Below are positions 15,657-23,015 of a DNA stretch of 26,422 nucleotides, piece after piece. The notes beneath the pieces are model-generated. The model ran no database searches. It saw nothing but the letters and a program-made list of their open reading frames with translations, and was not told the origin of the DNA. Every line of letters starts with the position of its first letter. The stretch's first letter is position 1. The stretch covers positions 1-26,422 of the forward strand of contig NZ_JBQCEE010000317.1 of NCBI RefSeq assembly GCF_051960575.1, given 5' to 3'. The stretch comes from JBQCEE01 sp051960575 (GTDB lineage: Bacteria > Actinomycetota > Actinomycetes > Mycobacteriales > Jatrophihabitantaceae). Position numbers and translations under genes: made by a program.

Positions 15657-16343
15657 ATGAGCGACGAGCAGCACCTCCCCGGCGTCCGCGTCTCGGCCGA
15701 CGGCCCCTACCTGGTGCGCGACACCCCGCTGGTACGTCGGCGCGAGGTGCACTCCGAGCACGGCGAGCCGCTGACGTGGCAGACGACCGACCGCATCGAG
15801 ACCCGCGACGTGTACGCGCTGTGCCGTTGCGGGCACTCGGCCAACAAGCCGTTCTGCGACGGCACCCACAGCAGGATCGGCTTCGACGGCACCGAGACGG
15901 CGCCGACCACGACCTACGCCGAGCGGTCGAGCACGATGGAGGGCACCGGCATCACCGTCGCCGACGACCGCTCGCTGTGTGAGCACGCCGGCTTCTGCGG
16001 CAACCGCCTCACCAACGTCTGGGACATGATGGACGGCTCGGCGACCGACGACACGACGGTGCGCGCCCAGGTGATGGCAATGGTCGAGCGCTGCCCGTCC
16101 GGCGCACTGACCTATCGCCTCACACCGGACGGCGAGGACGTCGAGCCCGACCTGCGTCCGGCCGTCGGCGTCGTCGAGGACGGGCCGCTGTGGGTCACCG
16201 GCGGCGTGCGGATCGAGCGCAGCGACGGCACCGTGCTCGAGACGCGCAACCGGGTCACCCTGTGCCGCTGCGGCGCGTCGAAGAACAAGCCGCTCTGCGA
16301 CGGCAGCCACAAGGACGTCGGTTTCACCGACCGCCCCGCCTGA
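15657..16343 (+). CDS. Double CDGSH iron-sulfur protein with central Fer4-like domain
   Basis: 228 residues from ATG 15657 with GAAGGA upstream. Domain order: a CDGSH [2Fe-2S] motif at about residues 58-73 (CRCGHSANKPFCDGTH); a divergent single-cluster ferredoxin-like domain at about 95-155 (SLCEHAGFCGN, VWDM, then ERCPSGAL); and a second CDGSH at about 203-218 (CRCGASKNKPLCDGSH). Every cluster ligand of both CDGSH motifs (three Cys and one His each) is present. Similar Fer4_19/CDGSH proteins are known in bacteria but their role is not settled; electron transfer or cluster or redox sensing are the usual proposals. It is probably cytoplasmic and monocistronic, since it has its own promoter and converges with the repeat-protein gene 12 nt downstream. 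Confidence 0.92.
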   Translation: MSDEQHLPGVRVSADGPYLVRDTPLVRRREVHSEHGEPLTWQTTDRIETRDVYALCRCGHSANKPFCDGTHSRIGFDGTETAPTTTYAERSSTMEGTGITVADDRSLCEHAGFCGNRLTNVWDMMDGSATDDTTVRAQVMAMVERCPSGALTYRLTPDGEDVEPDLRPAVGVVEDGPLWVTGGVRIERSDGTVLETRNRVTLCRCGASKNKPLCDGSHKDVGFTDRPA

Positions 16344-16355
16344 GGCACACCACCG

Positions 16356-17783
16356 CTACGCCGTCGGACGTGCCTCCGCGCCCGTGCGACGCTGCTCGGC
16401 GCGCTCGAGCAGGGCGACCGCGGCCGGCCTGAGGTCCCCTCGTGCCGCCGCGGCACGGAACTCGGCCATGATGTCGTCGCCGACGGCATCAGCACGGTCG
16501 AGCGCGCGGTCGAGCACTGCGGCCGGCAGCCGTTCGACGAGGGTGTTGCCTTCGTCCCACGCCTTCGTCGAGACGACGTCGCGCACCAGCGCGTCGATCC
16601 GCTCGTCCGGCAGCGCGTCGATGACGCCGTCGATCAGGTCGAGCGGCACGGCGGTCACCACGGCGGCGACGCGCTCCGGGTCGAGCTCGGCCACCAGCTG
16701 GGCGATCGTGTCCGACGGGATCCGTCCGACGAGGTCGGCCGCCTTGGCCGGATGCAGCCGCTCGATCAACCGGCCGGCGTCCTGCCAACGCTCGCTGGCC
16801 ACGATGTCGCGCACCAGGTCGGCGATGGTGGTGTCCGACAGGTTGTCGACGACCTCGTCGATGGCGTCGTTCCACTCGAGCAGCGGCACGATCGTCAGCA
16901 GATCGTGTGCGGTGGCCACGTCGAGGGCGGCCCGGATCGACGCGGCGGGCGCGAAGCCCACGAAGCGGGCCGTGGCGGCGTACTCCTGACGGTCGAACAG
17001 GGCGCGGACCACCTCGCCGACGGTCTCCGGCCGGATCGCGGCCACGACCGGCCCCAGCCGCTCGGGTTCCAGTTCGGTCGCGAAGCGCACGAGCGCGTCG
17101 ATGGGCACCCGCCCGACGAGGTCGGCGGCCTTGGCCGGATGCAACCGCTCGATGAGCCGCCCGGCGTCCTGCCAGCGCTCGCTGGCCACGATGTCGCGGA
17201 CCAGTTCGGCGACCTTGGCGTCCGGCAGTCGGTCGACGACCTCGTCGATCGTTTGGTTCCAGACGAGCAGCGGCACGATGGTCAGCAGGTCGTCGGCCGT
17301 CGCGACGTCGAGCGCCGCCTCGAGCGCGTCGCGGTTCACGGTGCCGGCGAACTCGGCCATCGCTGCGTACTCGCCGCGTGCGAACAGTTCGCGGGCCACC
17401 GGACCGATGTGCTGGGCCGGGATCGCACGCACCACCGGCTCCGACCGGGTCGGGTTCAGCGCGAGGGTCAGGTCGGCGAGGTACCGCACCGACACCTTGC
17501 TGACCAATTCCCGTGCCTTGGCCGGCTCGAGCATCTCGGCGCAGCGCGCGCCGAGTGTCGGTGGGAGGAAGCGCTCGGCCAGCTTGCCGACCATCGCGCC
17601 GGGCAGGGCCTTCGACAGTCCGGCGATGCGGGCGAAGCGCTGCTCGTAGCGGGCGAAGATCGCCGCACTGATCGCGTCGTGCAGCCGGCGCAGCTCGTCG
17701 TCGGCGAGGTGGTCGAGACCGTGCACCTCGTGCGCCTCGACGCCGAGCAGGCGCGCGATGCGTCCGATCTGCGGGCTGCTCAT
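16356..17783 (-). CDS. Helical tandem-repeat protein (MgtE-N-like repeats), unknown function
   Basis: 475 residues from ATG 17783, overlapping the upstream small gene by ATGA. The N-terminal 95 residues (IGRIARLLGVEAHEV, LADDELRRLHDAISAAIFAR) resemble conserved mycobacterial or nocardial hypothetical proteins as I remember them. The rest is a helical superhelix of LxPxR and LPDxxx units resembling the MgtE N-terminal intracellular domain: unit 1 is about 98-226, unit 2 about 227-355, and a shortened unit 3 about 356-440. Units 1 and 2 share 31 identical consecutive residues (195-225 and 324-354). There are no membrane helices, CBS domains or channel part, so it is not a magnesium transporter. 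I infer a cytoplasmic scaffold or binding protein, with no assigned role. Confidence 0.75.
   Translation of the reverse strand: MSSPQIGRIARLLGVEAHEVHGLDHLADDELRRLHDAISAAIFARYEQRFARIAGLSKALPGAMVGKLAERFLPPTLGARCAEMLEPAKARELVSKVSVRYLADLTLALNPTRSEPVVRAIPAQHIGPVARELFARGEYAAMAEFAGTVNRDALEAALDVATADDLLTIVPLLVWNQTIDEVVDRLPDAKVAELVRDIVASERWQDAGRLIERLHPAKAADLVGRVPIDALVRFATELEPERLGPVVAAIRPETVGEVVRALFDRQEYAATARFVGFAPAASIRAALDVATAHDLLTIVPLLEWNDAIDEVVDNLSDTTIADLVRDIVASERWQDAGRLIERLHPAKAADLVGRIPSDTIAQLVAELDPERVAAVVTAVPLDLIDGVIDALPDERIDALVRDVVSTKAWDEGNTLVERLPAAVLDRALDRADAVGDDIMAEFRAAAARGDLRPAAVALLERAEQRRTGAEARPTA
16718..17491 (-). repeat. Intragenic tandem duplication, two 387-bp units
   Basis: Unit 1 (17491-17105) and unit 2 (17104-16718) are offset by exactly 387 bp (129 codons). 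Their downstream 230 bp are similar by eye at roughly 85% of bases and code for a 31-residue identical stretch; the upstream halves are more diverged. The uneven identity suggests a duplication partly homogenised by gene conversion. Confidence 0.8.
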
Positions 17784-17998
17784 CCGAGCAGCGCCTTGCG
17801 CACGACACCGCGCACCGGCAGCGGCACGCCGTCGACCGCGGTCTGCGTCGCCTCCGCGATCCGCGCCGCCTGGGTGTGTCGGGCCGCTTCGATCTGGTCG
17901 GCGAGCCGATCGCGCGTCGCGTCCGGGAGTGCCTCGATGGACGTCGGCAGGTCGCCGCGAAGCAGTTCCGACAAGCGGTCCACGTGCACCCCATCCAA
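17780..17998 (-). CDS. Small helical protein upstream of the repeat protein, unknown function
   Basis: About 72 residues. It ends with TGA inside the ATG of the following gene, so the two are translationally coupled. The sequence is amphipathic and helical (VDRLSELLRGDLPTSIEAL, DATRDRLADQIEAARHTQAA) with a hydrophobic-basic end (VPLPVRGVVRKALLG). The start is uncertain: TTG 17998, GTG 17989 and GTG 17983 are all in frame, and the last has the best upstream GGATGGGG. No domain is recognised. The coupling suggests it partners the repeat protein in fixed stoichiometry. Confidence 0.65.
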   Translation of the reverse strand: MDGVHVDRLSELLRGDLPTSIEALPDATRDRLADQIEAARHTQAARIAEATQTAVDGVPLPVRGVVRKALLG

Positions 17999-18123
17999 TC
18001 GTTGCCATTGACCGATGGCACAGTCAATCGTCGGCGCGCCGAGGGTGCAAGTCGGATGACGCGCGCCTGTGCTTCGAAATCTCTTTCAAGATCTTCTCGG
18101 GTGGCGCCATTTTTCGAACGTTC

Positions 18124-18146
18124 CTGTCAGAGGGTCGTCCTAGCCT
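18124..18146 (+). promoter_or_regulatory. PafBC/RecA-NDp-type DNA-damage promoter of the DUF222/HNH gene
   Basis: The sequence TGTCAGAG (18125-18132), then exactly eight bases, then TAGCCT (18141-18146) matches the mycobacterial LexA-independent damage promoter consensus tTGTCRgtg-N8-TAnnnT at every invariant position. The ATG follows six bases later, so the transcript would be leaderless. The region 17999-18152 is noticeably AT-richer than its surroundings and divides this gene from the divergent small-protein gene. Confidence 0.6.
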
Positions 18147-18152
18147 TCGGGC

Positions 18153-20087
18153 ATGACCAGCGACGGGCGGCTGCCGAGAGGTGCGGACGAGGCGACGCTC
18201 GGCAGCGCGCTCGGCGCGCTGCTCGAGCCGCTGGATCTCGGGTCGGTCGACGACCCAGACCTCGTCGAGCTGATCGTGCTCGAGTCCAGGCAGCTCGCGC
18301 ATGCGCAGTCTCGGGTGTGGGCGGCCATGGCCGAGCTCGCACGGCGCGATCCGATGCCGCTGCACGGCAAGGAACCGCTGCGGCCCGACCAACTGCTCGA
18401 GCTGGCCGCCGACGAGATCCGCGCCGCCCTGATGCTGAGCCGAGCCGCCGCTCGGGTCGAGATCGAGACGGCAGCGGTGCTCGCCGAGCTGCCCACCGTC
18501 GCCGAGGCGCTGCGCACCGGACGGATCGACCGACGTCGCGCGATGGTCTACGCCCAGCACTGCTGGGATCTCGCACCCAAGCACGCGGCCGAGGTCGTCG
18601 ACGCCACCCCCGGCGATGCGCACCGGGTGACCGCGACGGGTCTGATCGATCGGGTCAGGCGGGCCGGCGATGGAGGCCGACCCCGGGTGGGCCGAACGCC
18701 GCTACCGCAACGCACTGCGCGACCGGAAGGTCGTCGCCTACTTGGCCGACGACGGGTCGGCGGTCGTGGTCGCCTCCGGGCTGCCTGCCGACCAGACCGC
18801 CGCCGCCTACGCGAACCTCGATGCAGTTGCCCGCGCTGCGAAACGTGCCGGTGCTGACGCGTCCATGGACCGGCTGCGCGCCGACCTCTTCGTCGGCCTG
18901 CTCGACCAGCGCTGGAACGGCTGGACTCGCGAGCAGCTCGTCGCCGAACTCGTCGCCCTGCACCCCAGACGCCGGGACTCGAGGCCGGCAGCGATGCGGG
19001 TGCCGAAGCCGCGCGGGCGGACGCGGGCCACGACCGGCGCCCCGTCAATGTCGATCCTGACAGCGTCGACTCTGACAGCGTCGAACCTGACAGCGTCGAA
19101 CCTGACGCCCCCTCGGCCGGGGAACCGAGCGGCGGAACCACGGCTGCGGCGACCGGCGTCGGTGTGACGGCGTGCGTCGAGGACGCGGACGACCCGTCGT
19201 CGCCATGCGAGGACGACGCGTGTGGGCACGGGCACCTCGGTCAGCATGGGCAGCACGGTGCCCAGCGTCCAGGTGACCCGCCTCCGTCGGCGCCGGACGT
19301 CGGACCGCCTCGCCCACCGGTGCCCCGGCCTCGGACGGGGGTGCACGTGATGATCGGGCTGGGCACACTGCTCGGGCTCGACGACCGACCCGGCGAGGTC
19401 GCCGGGTGGGGCGTGGTGCCGGCCTCGGTGGCGCGCGCGATCGTCGCGGCGCAGCAGCGCTGCGAGTGGCGCTTCGGCGTGCACGACGACGCCGGGTGGT
19501 TGCTGTTCGACGGCATCACCCGGCGCCGCGCCATGCCCGCCGGCGCCGACCGCTGCGACGACGCAGCGACGCGCGTGGACGGGGTGGTCGAGATCCACCT
19601 GCCGTCGCAGTGGCTCACCCACGCCGTCGATCGACGCGGACTGCTCGAGGGTGTCGATCCGCGATGGCGGGCGCTGCTCGCCGATCTCGCCGCGCAGTTC
19701 GCCGCCGACCGGCGGATCGCGCAGGACCCAGGAGCCCGCTTCCCGGGCCGCCCGCTGCGGCGGCGGACCCAGACGGTGTTCCGGTGGTGCATCTTCCCCG
19801 GCTGCCGGCGTCCGGCTCTGCAGTGCCAGATCGACCACCTGAAGGACTCCGCGAAGGGCGGTGCGACCGTCGAGGAGAACCTCGCGCCGGGCTGCGCGCA
19901 CGACCACAGCCTCAAGACCGAACGCGGCTGGCGGTTGGTGCGCACCGGCCCGCGCACGTACTGCTGGATCAGCCCCCACGGACGGCGTCATCACGTCGAC
20001 GTGCCACGCCTCGTGCTGCCGGCCGTCACCCCGCTGCCAGGGAAGCTCCGCGCCCCGGTCGACGACGGCGAGCCACCACCGTTCTGA
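18153..20087 (+). pseudogene. DUF222/HNH endonuclease (13E12-repeat family), broken into three frame segments
   Basis: The product is clearly one DUF222-HNH protein of about 640 residues, but three successive reading frames carry it. Segment 1 (18153 to about 18668) is the DUF222 N-terminus (ESRQLAHAQSRVWAAMAELA through ATGLIDRVRRA). Segment 2 (about 18670-18960) is shifted one base and continues it (MEADPGWAERRYRNALRDRK, LDAVARAAKRAGADASMDRL). Segment 3 returns to the first frame for an acidic linker and then the C-terminal HNH nuclease (CIFPGCRRPALQCQIDHLKD, NLAPGCAHDHSLKTERGW). The first shift needs one extra base near 18663-18669. The second could be one lost base between 18858 and 19165, or reinitiation at a GTGA overlap at 19164. 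Decay, assembly error or recoding are all possible; the HNH residues remain intact. Confidence 0.8.
19057..19101 (+). repeat. Three tandem 15-bp repeats in the DUF222/HNH linker
   Basis: Three head-to-tail copies of CTGACAGCGTCGAAC (the first ends in T). In the frame shared with the HNH domain they encode repeated Asp-Ser-Val-Glu/Asp-Pro/Ser units of an acidic linker; the 15-bp period keeps frame. The variation fits slipped-strand expansion. Confidence 0.85.
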
Positions 20088-20121
20088 CGCCGAGACCATC
20101 GGCGGTGATGAAGGTGGACTG

Positions 20122-20661
20122 TCAGGCGTCGCCGCCTGTCCCGCCGATGCGCACGGCCGACCAGTCGAGGCCGTCGAGGTTGACGACGATCGCCTCCTGC
20201 GTCGTGCGCGCGATCACCACCACCGCCTCGAGCTCGGGATCCGGGTTCTCCTCGCGGTGCGGCACGTACGGCGGCACGAAGATGTAGTCGCCGGGGCCGG
20301 TGTCCACCCGCCGCTCGACCGGCTCGTCGCCGTCCACGTCGAGGAAGACGAAGCTCGGGTGCCCCGACACGATGTAGATCGCCGTCTCGGACGCGCCGTG
20401 GTGGTGGTTCGCCGACGACGTGGACGCCGCGACGTGGGTCTGACCCATCCAGAGATGCTTGGCCCCGACCGTCTTGCCACTGATCGCCTCGCGCCGGGTC
20501 ATCCCCGAGGTCTGCGTGGTGTCGCCGACGAGCTCGTCCCCGCCGATGCGGAACAGCCGTCGGTGGAACGGGTCGATGTCGCCGGGGACGAGCACGCCGC
20601 TGGGTGTGCGGACGAGATCGTTGCGGTCGTCGCCGGACGCGGGGACATGCAACACGGGCAT
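20122..20661 (-). CDS. Cupin-domain protein, partner of the amidase
   Basis: 179 residues from ATG 20661, three bases after the amidase stop. Cupin motif 1 appears as NHHHGASETAIYIVSGH and motif 2 as GDYIFVPPYVPHREEN, giving the usual two-His, Glu, His metal site in one beta-barrel at about residues 75-155. The 60-residue N-terminal arm (VPGDIDPFHRRLFRIGGDEL) and the VGAKHLWMGQTHVAAS strand are not typical of simple cupins but suit RmlC-like dioxygenase or sensor forms. Function is unknown; the operon position suggests it acts on, binds or senses the amidase's substrate or a related small amide or nitrogen compound. Confidence 0.85.
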   Translation of the reverse strand: MPVLHVPASGDDRNDLVRTPSGVLVPGDIDPFHRRLFRIGGDELVGDTTQTSGMTRREAISGKTVGAKHLWMGQTHVAASTSSANHHHGASETAIYIVSGHPSFVFLDVDGDEPVERRVDTGPGDYIFVPPYVPHREENPDPELEAVVVIARTTQEAIVVNLDGLDWSAVRIGGTGGDA

Positions 20662-20664
20662 CGG

Positions 20665-21696
20665 TCAGGCTCCCTGCGATGTGCCGAGGTATTCGCGCGC
20701 CATTGCGCGAAGTCGGGCGTGCGTGCCGTACAGATCGGTGCCGCCCGGCAGGAACGCCTTCCGCACCTTGGCCACCGAGGTGTAGTTGGTGTCGGAGACG
20801 TTGGCCAGCGGCGACTCGACGGCCTGCGAGAGCAGCTGGTAGGTGTCCAGCTCGGACATGCCCGTGCTCGCCGCCACCCACTGCACCAGGTCGAGCTGCG
20901 CGATGCGGAACGCGTCCTCGAGCGGGCGCGCCGACCCGGTCGACATGAGGTGGTCGTCCGACTCGAGCCGCGGCCACGGCGTCGGCACGCCCTTGATCAG
21001 GTCGACGATCACGACGCTGTTCATCGCCGTCTCGACCGCGACGCCGCACGTCTCGCCCTCCCCCTGGCGCGCGTGGCCGTCACCGATGCTGACCAGGCCA
21101 CCCTCGACGTTCACGCCGAGGTAGCAGGTGACGCCGGCCCGCATCTCCGGGGTGTCCATGTTGCCGCCGTGGGCATCCGGCACCAGCGCCGACCGCACCT
21201 CGAGGTTGGCCGGCGCGACGCCGACGGTGCCATGCATCGGGTCCATCGGCAGGTCGACGTGGACGTCGCTGTCCGCAGCATGAAAGCGGCACAGGCGCGC
21301 GGCGCGGTCGAGGTCCCAGATCCACACCCGCTCGGGCAACGGTGGCTGCAGCGTCGCGGTCGTGTGCGTCGAGGTGAGCGCGCCGAACAGCGGCACCGTA
21401 GTCGACGCGCCCCAGTCGCGCGCCGGCTCGATCGACACGAAGTGCACCGCGACGGTGTCGCCGGGCTCGGCGCCCTCGACGTAGAACGGACCGGTCTGCG
21501 GGTTCAGGAACGGGACCTCGCACACCTCGCTGACCAGGTCGCTGGTGGTGCGCACGCGGCCGGCGAAGCAGTCCTCGGTGAAGAGCTCGAGCACGGTGCC
21601 CGGCGTGATCCGCGCGAGCGGTGCCGCGCCGCCGAACGTCCACACGAACGACTCGGGCGACGGGTGGAACGAACGCACCTCGAGATCGCTGCTCAT
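20665..21696 (-). CDS. Acetamidase/formamidase family amidohydrolase (FmdA/AmdA-like)
   Basis: 343 residues from ATG 21696, with AGGATGGG upstream. Family hallmarks include NPQTGPFYVEGAEPGDTVAV, the HGTVGVAPA block, DAHGGNMDTPEMRAGVTCYL and SIGDGHARQGEGETCGVAVE, which is the most conserved stretch of the family. These enzymes hydrolyse formamide or short aliphatic amides to the acid and ammonia in the cytoplasm, for nitrogen supply. Its C-terminal part (LVQWVAASTGMSELDTYQLL) matches the long bacterial form. The true substrate is open. It is the first gene of an operon with the cupin gene and is preceded by a structured leader (see 21738-21834). Confidence 0.92.
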   Translation of the reverse strand: MSSDLEVRSFHPSPESFVWTFGGAAPLARITPGTVLELFTEDCFAGRVRTTSDLVSEVCEVPFLNPQTGPFYVEGAEPGDTVAVHFVSIEPARDWGASTTVPLFGALTSTHTTATLQPPLPERVWIWDLDRAARLCRFHAADSDVHVDLPMDPMHGTVGVAPANLEVRSALVPDAHGGNMDTPEMRAGVTCYLGVNVEGGLVSIGDGHARQGEGETCGVAVETAMNSVVIVDLIKGVPTPWPRLESDDHLMSTGSARPLEDAFRIAQLDLVQWVAASTGMSELDTYQLLSQAVESPLANVSDTNYTSVAKVRKAFLPGGTDLYGTHARLRAMAREYLGTSQGA

Positions 21697-21737
21697 CGGC
21701 CCATCCTGCAGCGTGCGGCGGCGAGCGGCTGATCAGG

Positions 21738-21783
21738 GCCCCGGTCCCGACGAGGGATCAGCCGGCCGTGGCGGGACCGGGGC
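21738..21783. other. Perfect 12-bp stem-loop 41 nt upstream of the amidase ATG
   Basis: The 22-nt loop contains a smaller GCCGGC palindrome. No T-tract follows on either strand. It could be an attenuator or leader structure of the amidase operon or a terminator for transcripts crossing the region; the sequence does not decide. Confidence 0.55.
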
Positions 21784-22104
21784 GCCTGGTGCGGCGCAGC
21801 GCGGGTCGGTGCGTCCGAGGGGGACATCGGACGCTGGGAACGGCCCCGCTGCGGGCATGATCAGGATCCGGGCTGCGCGGGTCACCGGCCAACGGTCCTT
21901 CGTCCCGTCGATCGAGGACCTTCATGCTGTCTTCGCGGATCATCCCCGGGAGCTGACGCAGGCGGGGACCCCCGCGTCCCCCGCGGATCGTCAGGCGCCC
22001 CCGCCCACTTGTCACGACTGTGCCGAAAGTTCCGCGAAGCCAGCGTCAAGCATCCGACACGCAGCGTGACAACCCGCCAGATGTCGTCCGGCCGCGGACG
22101 CCAC

Positions 22105-22116
22105 TACCCTCTCGCT
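22105..22116 (+). promoter_or_regulatory. Putative -10 (TACCCT) of the araC-type gene; leaderless
   Basis: TACCCT at 22105-22110 ends six bases before the GTG at 22117, and there is no ribosome site. This supports GTG 22117 over the upstream in-frame starts at 22009 and 22081. Confidence 0.4.
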
Positions 22117-22554
22117 GTGTCGGAGGTGCGGGTGCCGGGTGACGTGCTCGTCCACCTCCGCCGCGCGCGCGACCACCTCGACCGCCACTTCGCCGAGCCC
22201 ACCGACCTCGACGCGCTCGCCGCGATCGCGCGGCTGAGCAAGTACCACTTCCTGCGCAGCTTCGCGCGGGTGTACGGCCGCACGCCCGCCGCGTATCTCG
22301 GCGAGCGACGCATCGAGCGGGCGCAGGACCTGCTGCGCACCACCAACCTCACGGTCACCGAGGTGTGCCACGCCGTCGGCTACTCGTCGCTCGGCTCGTT
22401 CAGCGCGAGGTTCACCGAGCTCACGGGCGAGACCCCGAGCGCCTTCCAGCGGCGCTACCTCTCGCTCGGCACGCCGATGATCCCGGGCTGCTACGTCTTC
22501 ATGGCGGGCCTCGTCGAGCTCCGCAATCCAGGAGAAGCACCTCGACGCCCGTGA
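22117..22554 (+). CDS. AraC-family transcription regulator, DNA-binding domain only
   Basis: 145 residues from GTG 22117. Two helix-turn-helix units fill most of the protein: LDALAAIARLSKYHFLRSFA (first) and TVTEVCHAVGYSSLGSFSAR (second), followed by the family signature FTELTGETPSAFQRRY. There is no N-terminal ligand domain; the 35-residue tail (MIPGCYVFMAGLVELRNPGE) is short and hydrophobic. Such short AraC regulators are often found directly before a VOC-family gene in actinobacteria and probably control it. The VOC gene starts 17 nt downstream. Confidence 0.92.
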   Translation: MSEVRVPGDVLVHLRRARDHLDRHFAEPTDLDALAAIARLSKYHFLRSFARVYGRTPAAYLGERRIERAQDLLRTTNLTVTEVCHAVGYSSLGSFSARFTELTGETPSAFQRRYLSLGTPMIPGCYVFMAGLVELRNPGEAPRRP

Positions 22555-22558
22555 CCCC

Positions 22559-22571
22559 TACGGTTCCAGGC
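22559..22571 (+). promoter_or_regulatory. Putative internal -10 (TACGGT) for the VOC gene
   Basis: TACGGT at 22559-22564, directly after the araC stop, lies seven bases before the ATG of the VOC gene, suggesting its own leaderless transcript besides any read-through. The -35 would fall inside araC; none is clear. Confidence 0.35.
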
Positions 22572-23015
22572 ATGATCACCAACGTCAGTCTGGTCTCCGT
22601 GTTCGTCAAGGACCTCGACGAGTCACTCGCCTTCTACACCGACGTCCTCGGCTTCGAGCCGCGGGACGACATCCGGCTCGGCCCCGACTACCGCTGGGTC
22701 ACCGTCGGTCATCCCAGCCAGCCGGAGCTCATCCTGCACCTGGCCATCCCCGGCCCGCCGATGTCGGACGATCTGGTGCAGGCGATGCAGCGGGCGCAGG
22801 CGGCGGGCGGTCTGCCCGGGGTCGGGCTGCACGTCGACGACTGCCGCAAGACCTTCGAGGAGTTCAGCGCCAAGGGGGTGGAGTTCCTGCAGGAGCCGGC
22901 CGACCGCCCGTACGGCGTCGAGGCCCTGATGCGCGACAACTCCGGCAACTGGATGGTGCTCGTCGAACCGCGGGCGTACACGCCGGCCGACTTCGACGGC
23001 GCGTCCTTCGACTGA
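22572..23015 (+). CDS. VOC-family (glyoxalase/bleomycin-resistance fold) protein
   Basis: 147 residues from ATG 22572. A single VOC domain with paired beta-alpha-beta-beta-beta modules: VSLVSVFVKDLDESLAFYTD, VLGFEPRDDIRLGPDYRWVTVG, then GLHVDDCRKTFEEFSAKGVE and RDNSGNWMVLVEP, where the terminal Glu is a usual metal ligand. Members include dioxygenases, isomerases and antibiotic-binding proteins; this one resembles the small proteins paired with AraC regulators, whose substrates are mostly unknown. Its stop abuts the stop of glcG on the other strand (TGATCA), leaving no space for a terminator. Confidence 0.9.
   Translation: MITNVSLVSVFVKDLDESLAFYTDVLGFEPRDDIRLGPDYRWVTVGHPSQPELILHLAIPGPPMSDDLVQAMQRAQAAGGLPGVGLHVDDCRKTFEEFSAKGVEFLQEPADRPYGVEALMRDNSGNWMVLVEPRAYTPADFDGASFD

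Larger units (their letters stand above)
21697..22116. other. Hairpin-rich intergenic region between divergent amidase and araC genes
   Basis: This 420-bp stretch has no gene I can support. It holds three strong inverted repeats: a 12-bp perfect stem (GCCCCGGTCCCG 21738-21749 with CGGGACCGGGGC 21772-21783), an 8-bp perfect stem (GCGTCCGA 21811-21818 with TCGGACGC 21827-21834), and GCGGGGAC 21962-21969 with GTCCCCCGC 21976-21984 (one bulge). The first two would lie in the 5' leader of the amidase operon. An open frame at 21858-22069 (+, 70 codons) has some protein-like sequence early on but no ribosome site or known family. Confidence 0.7.

Noticed and set aside
18113..18123. TCGAACGTTC palindrome upstream of the DUF222/HNH gene as a LexA box
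   Set aside because: Actinobacterial LexA sites need about four bases between the CGAAC and GTTCG halves; here the halves abut, so it does not fit.
21738..21834. Guanidine (ykkC-type) or other known riboswitch before the amidase
   Set aside because: Stem-loops are present, but I could not find the conserved loop sequences of a known class by eye.
21758..22015. Minus-strand open frame in the amidase leader
   Set aside because: Arg/Pro-rich with no motif, and its end lies within the 12-bp stem-loop; more likely leader RNA than a gene.
21858..22069. Plus-strand 70-codon open frame starting ATG 21858
   Set aside because: Early codons look protein-like, but there is no ribosome site or known family, the later part is Pro/Ser/Ala-rich noise, and it spans a hairpin.
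22082..22110. A second PafBC-type promoter before the araC gene (TGTCGTCC ... TACCCT)
   Set aside because: The spacing between the TGTCG block and TACCCT is far more than eight bases, so it does not fit the consensus.
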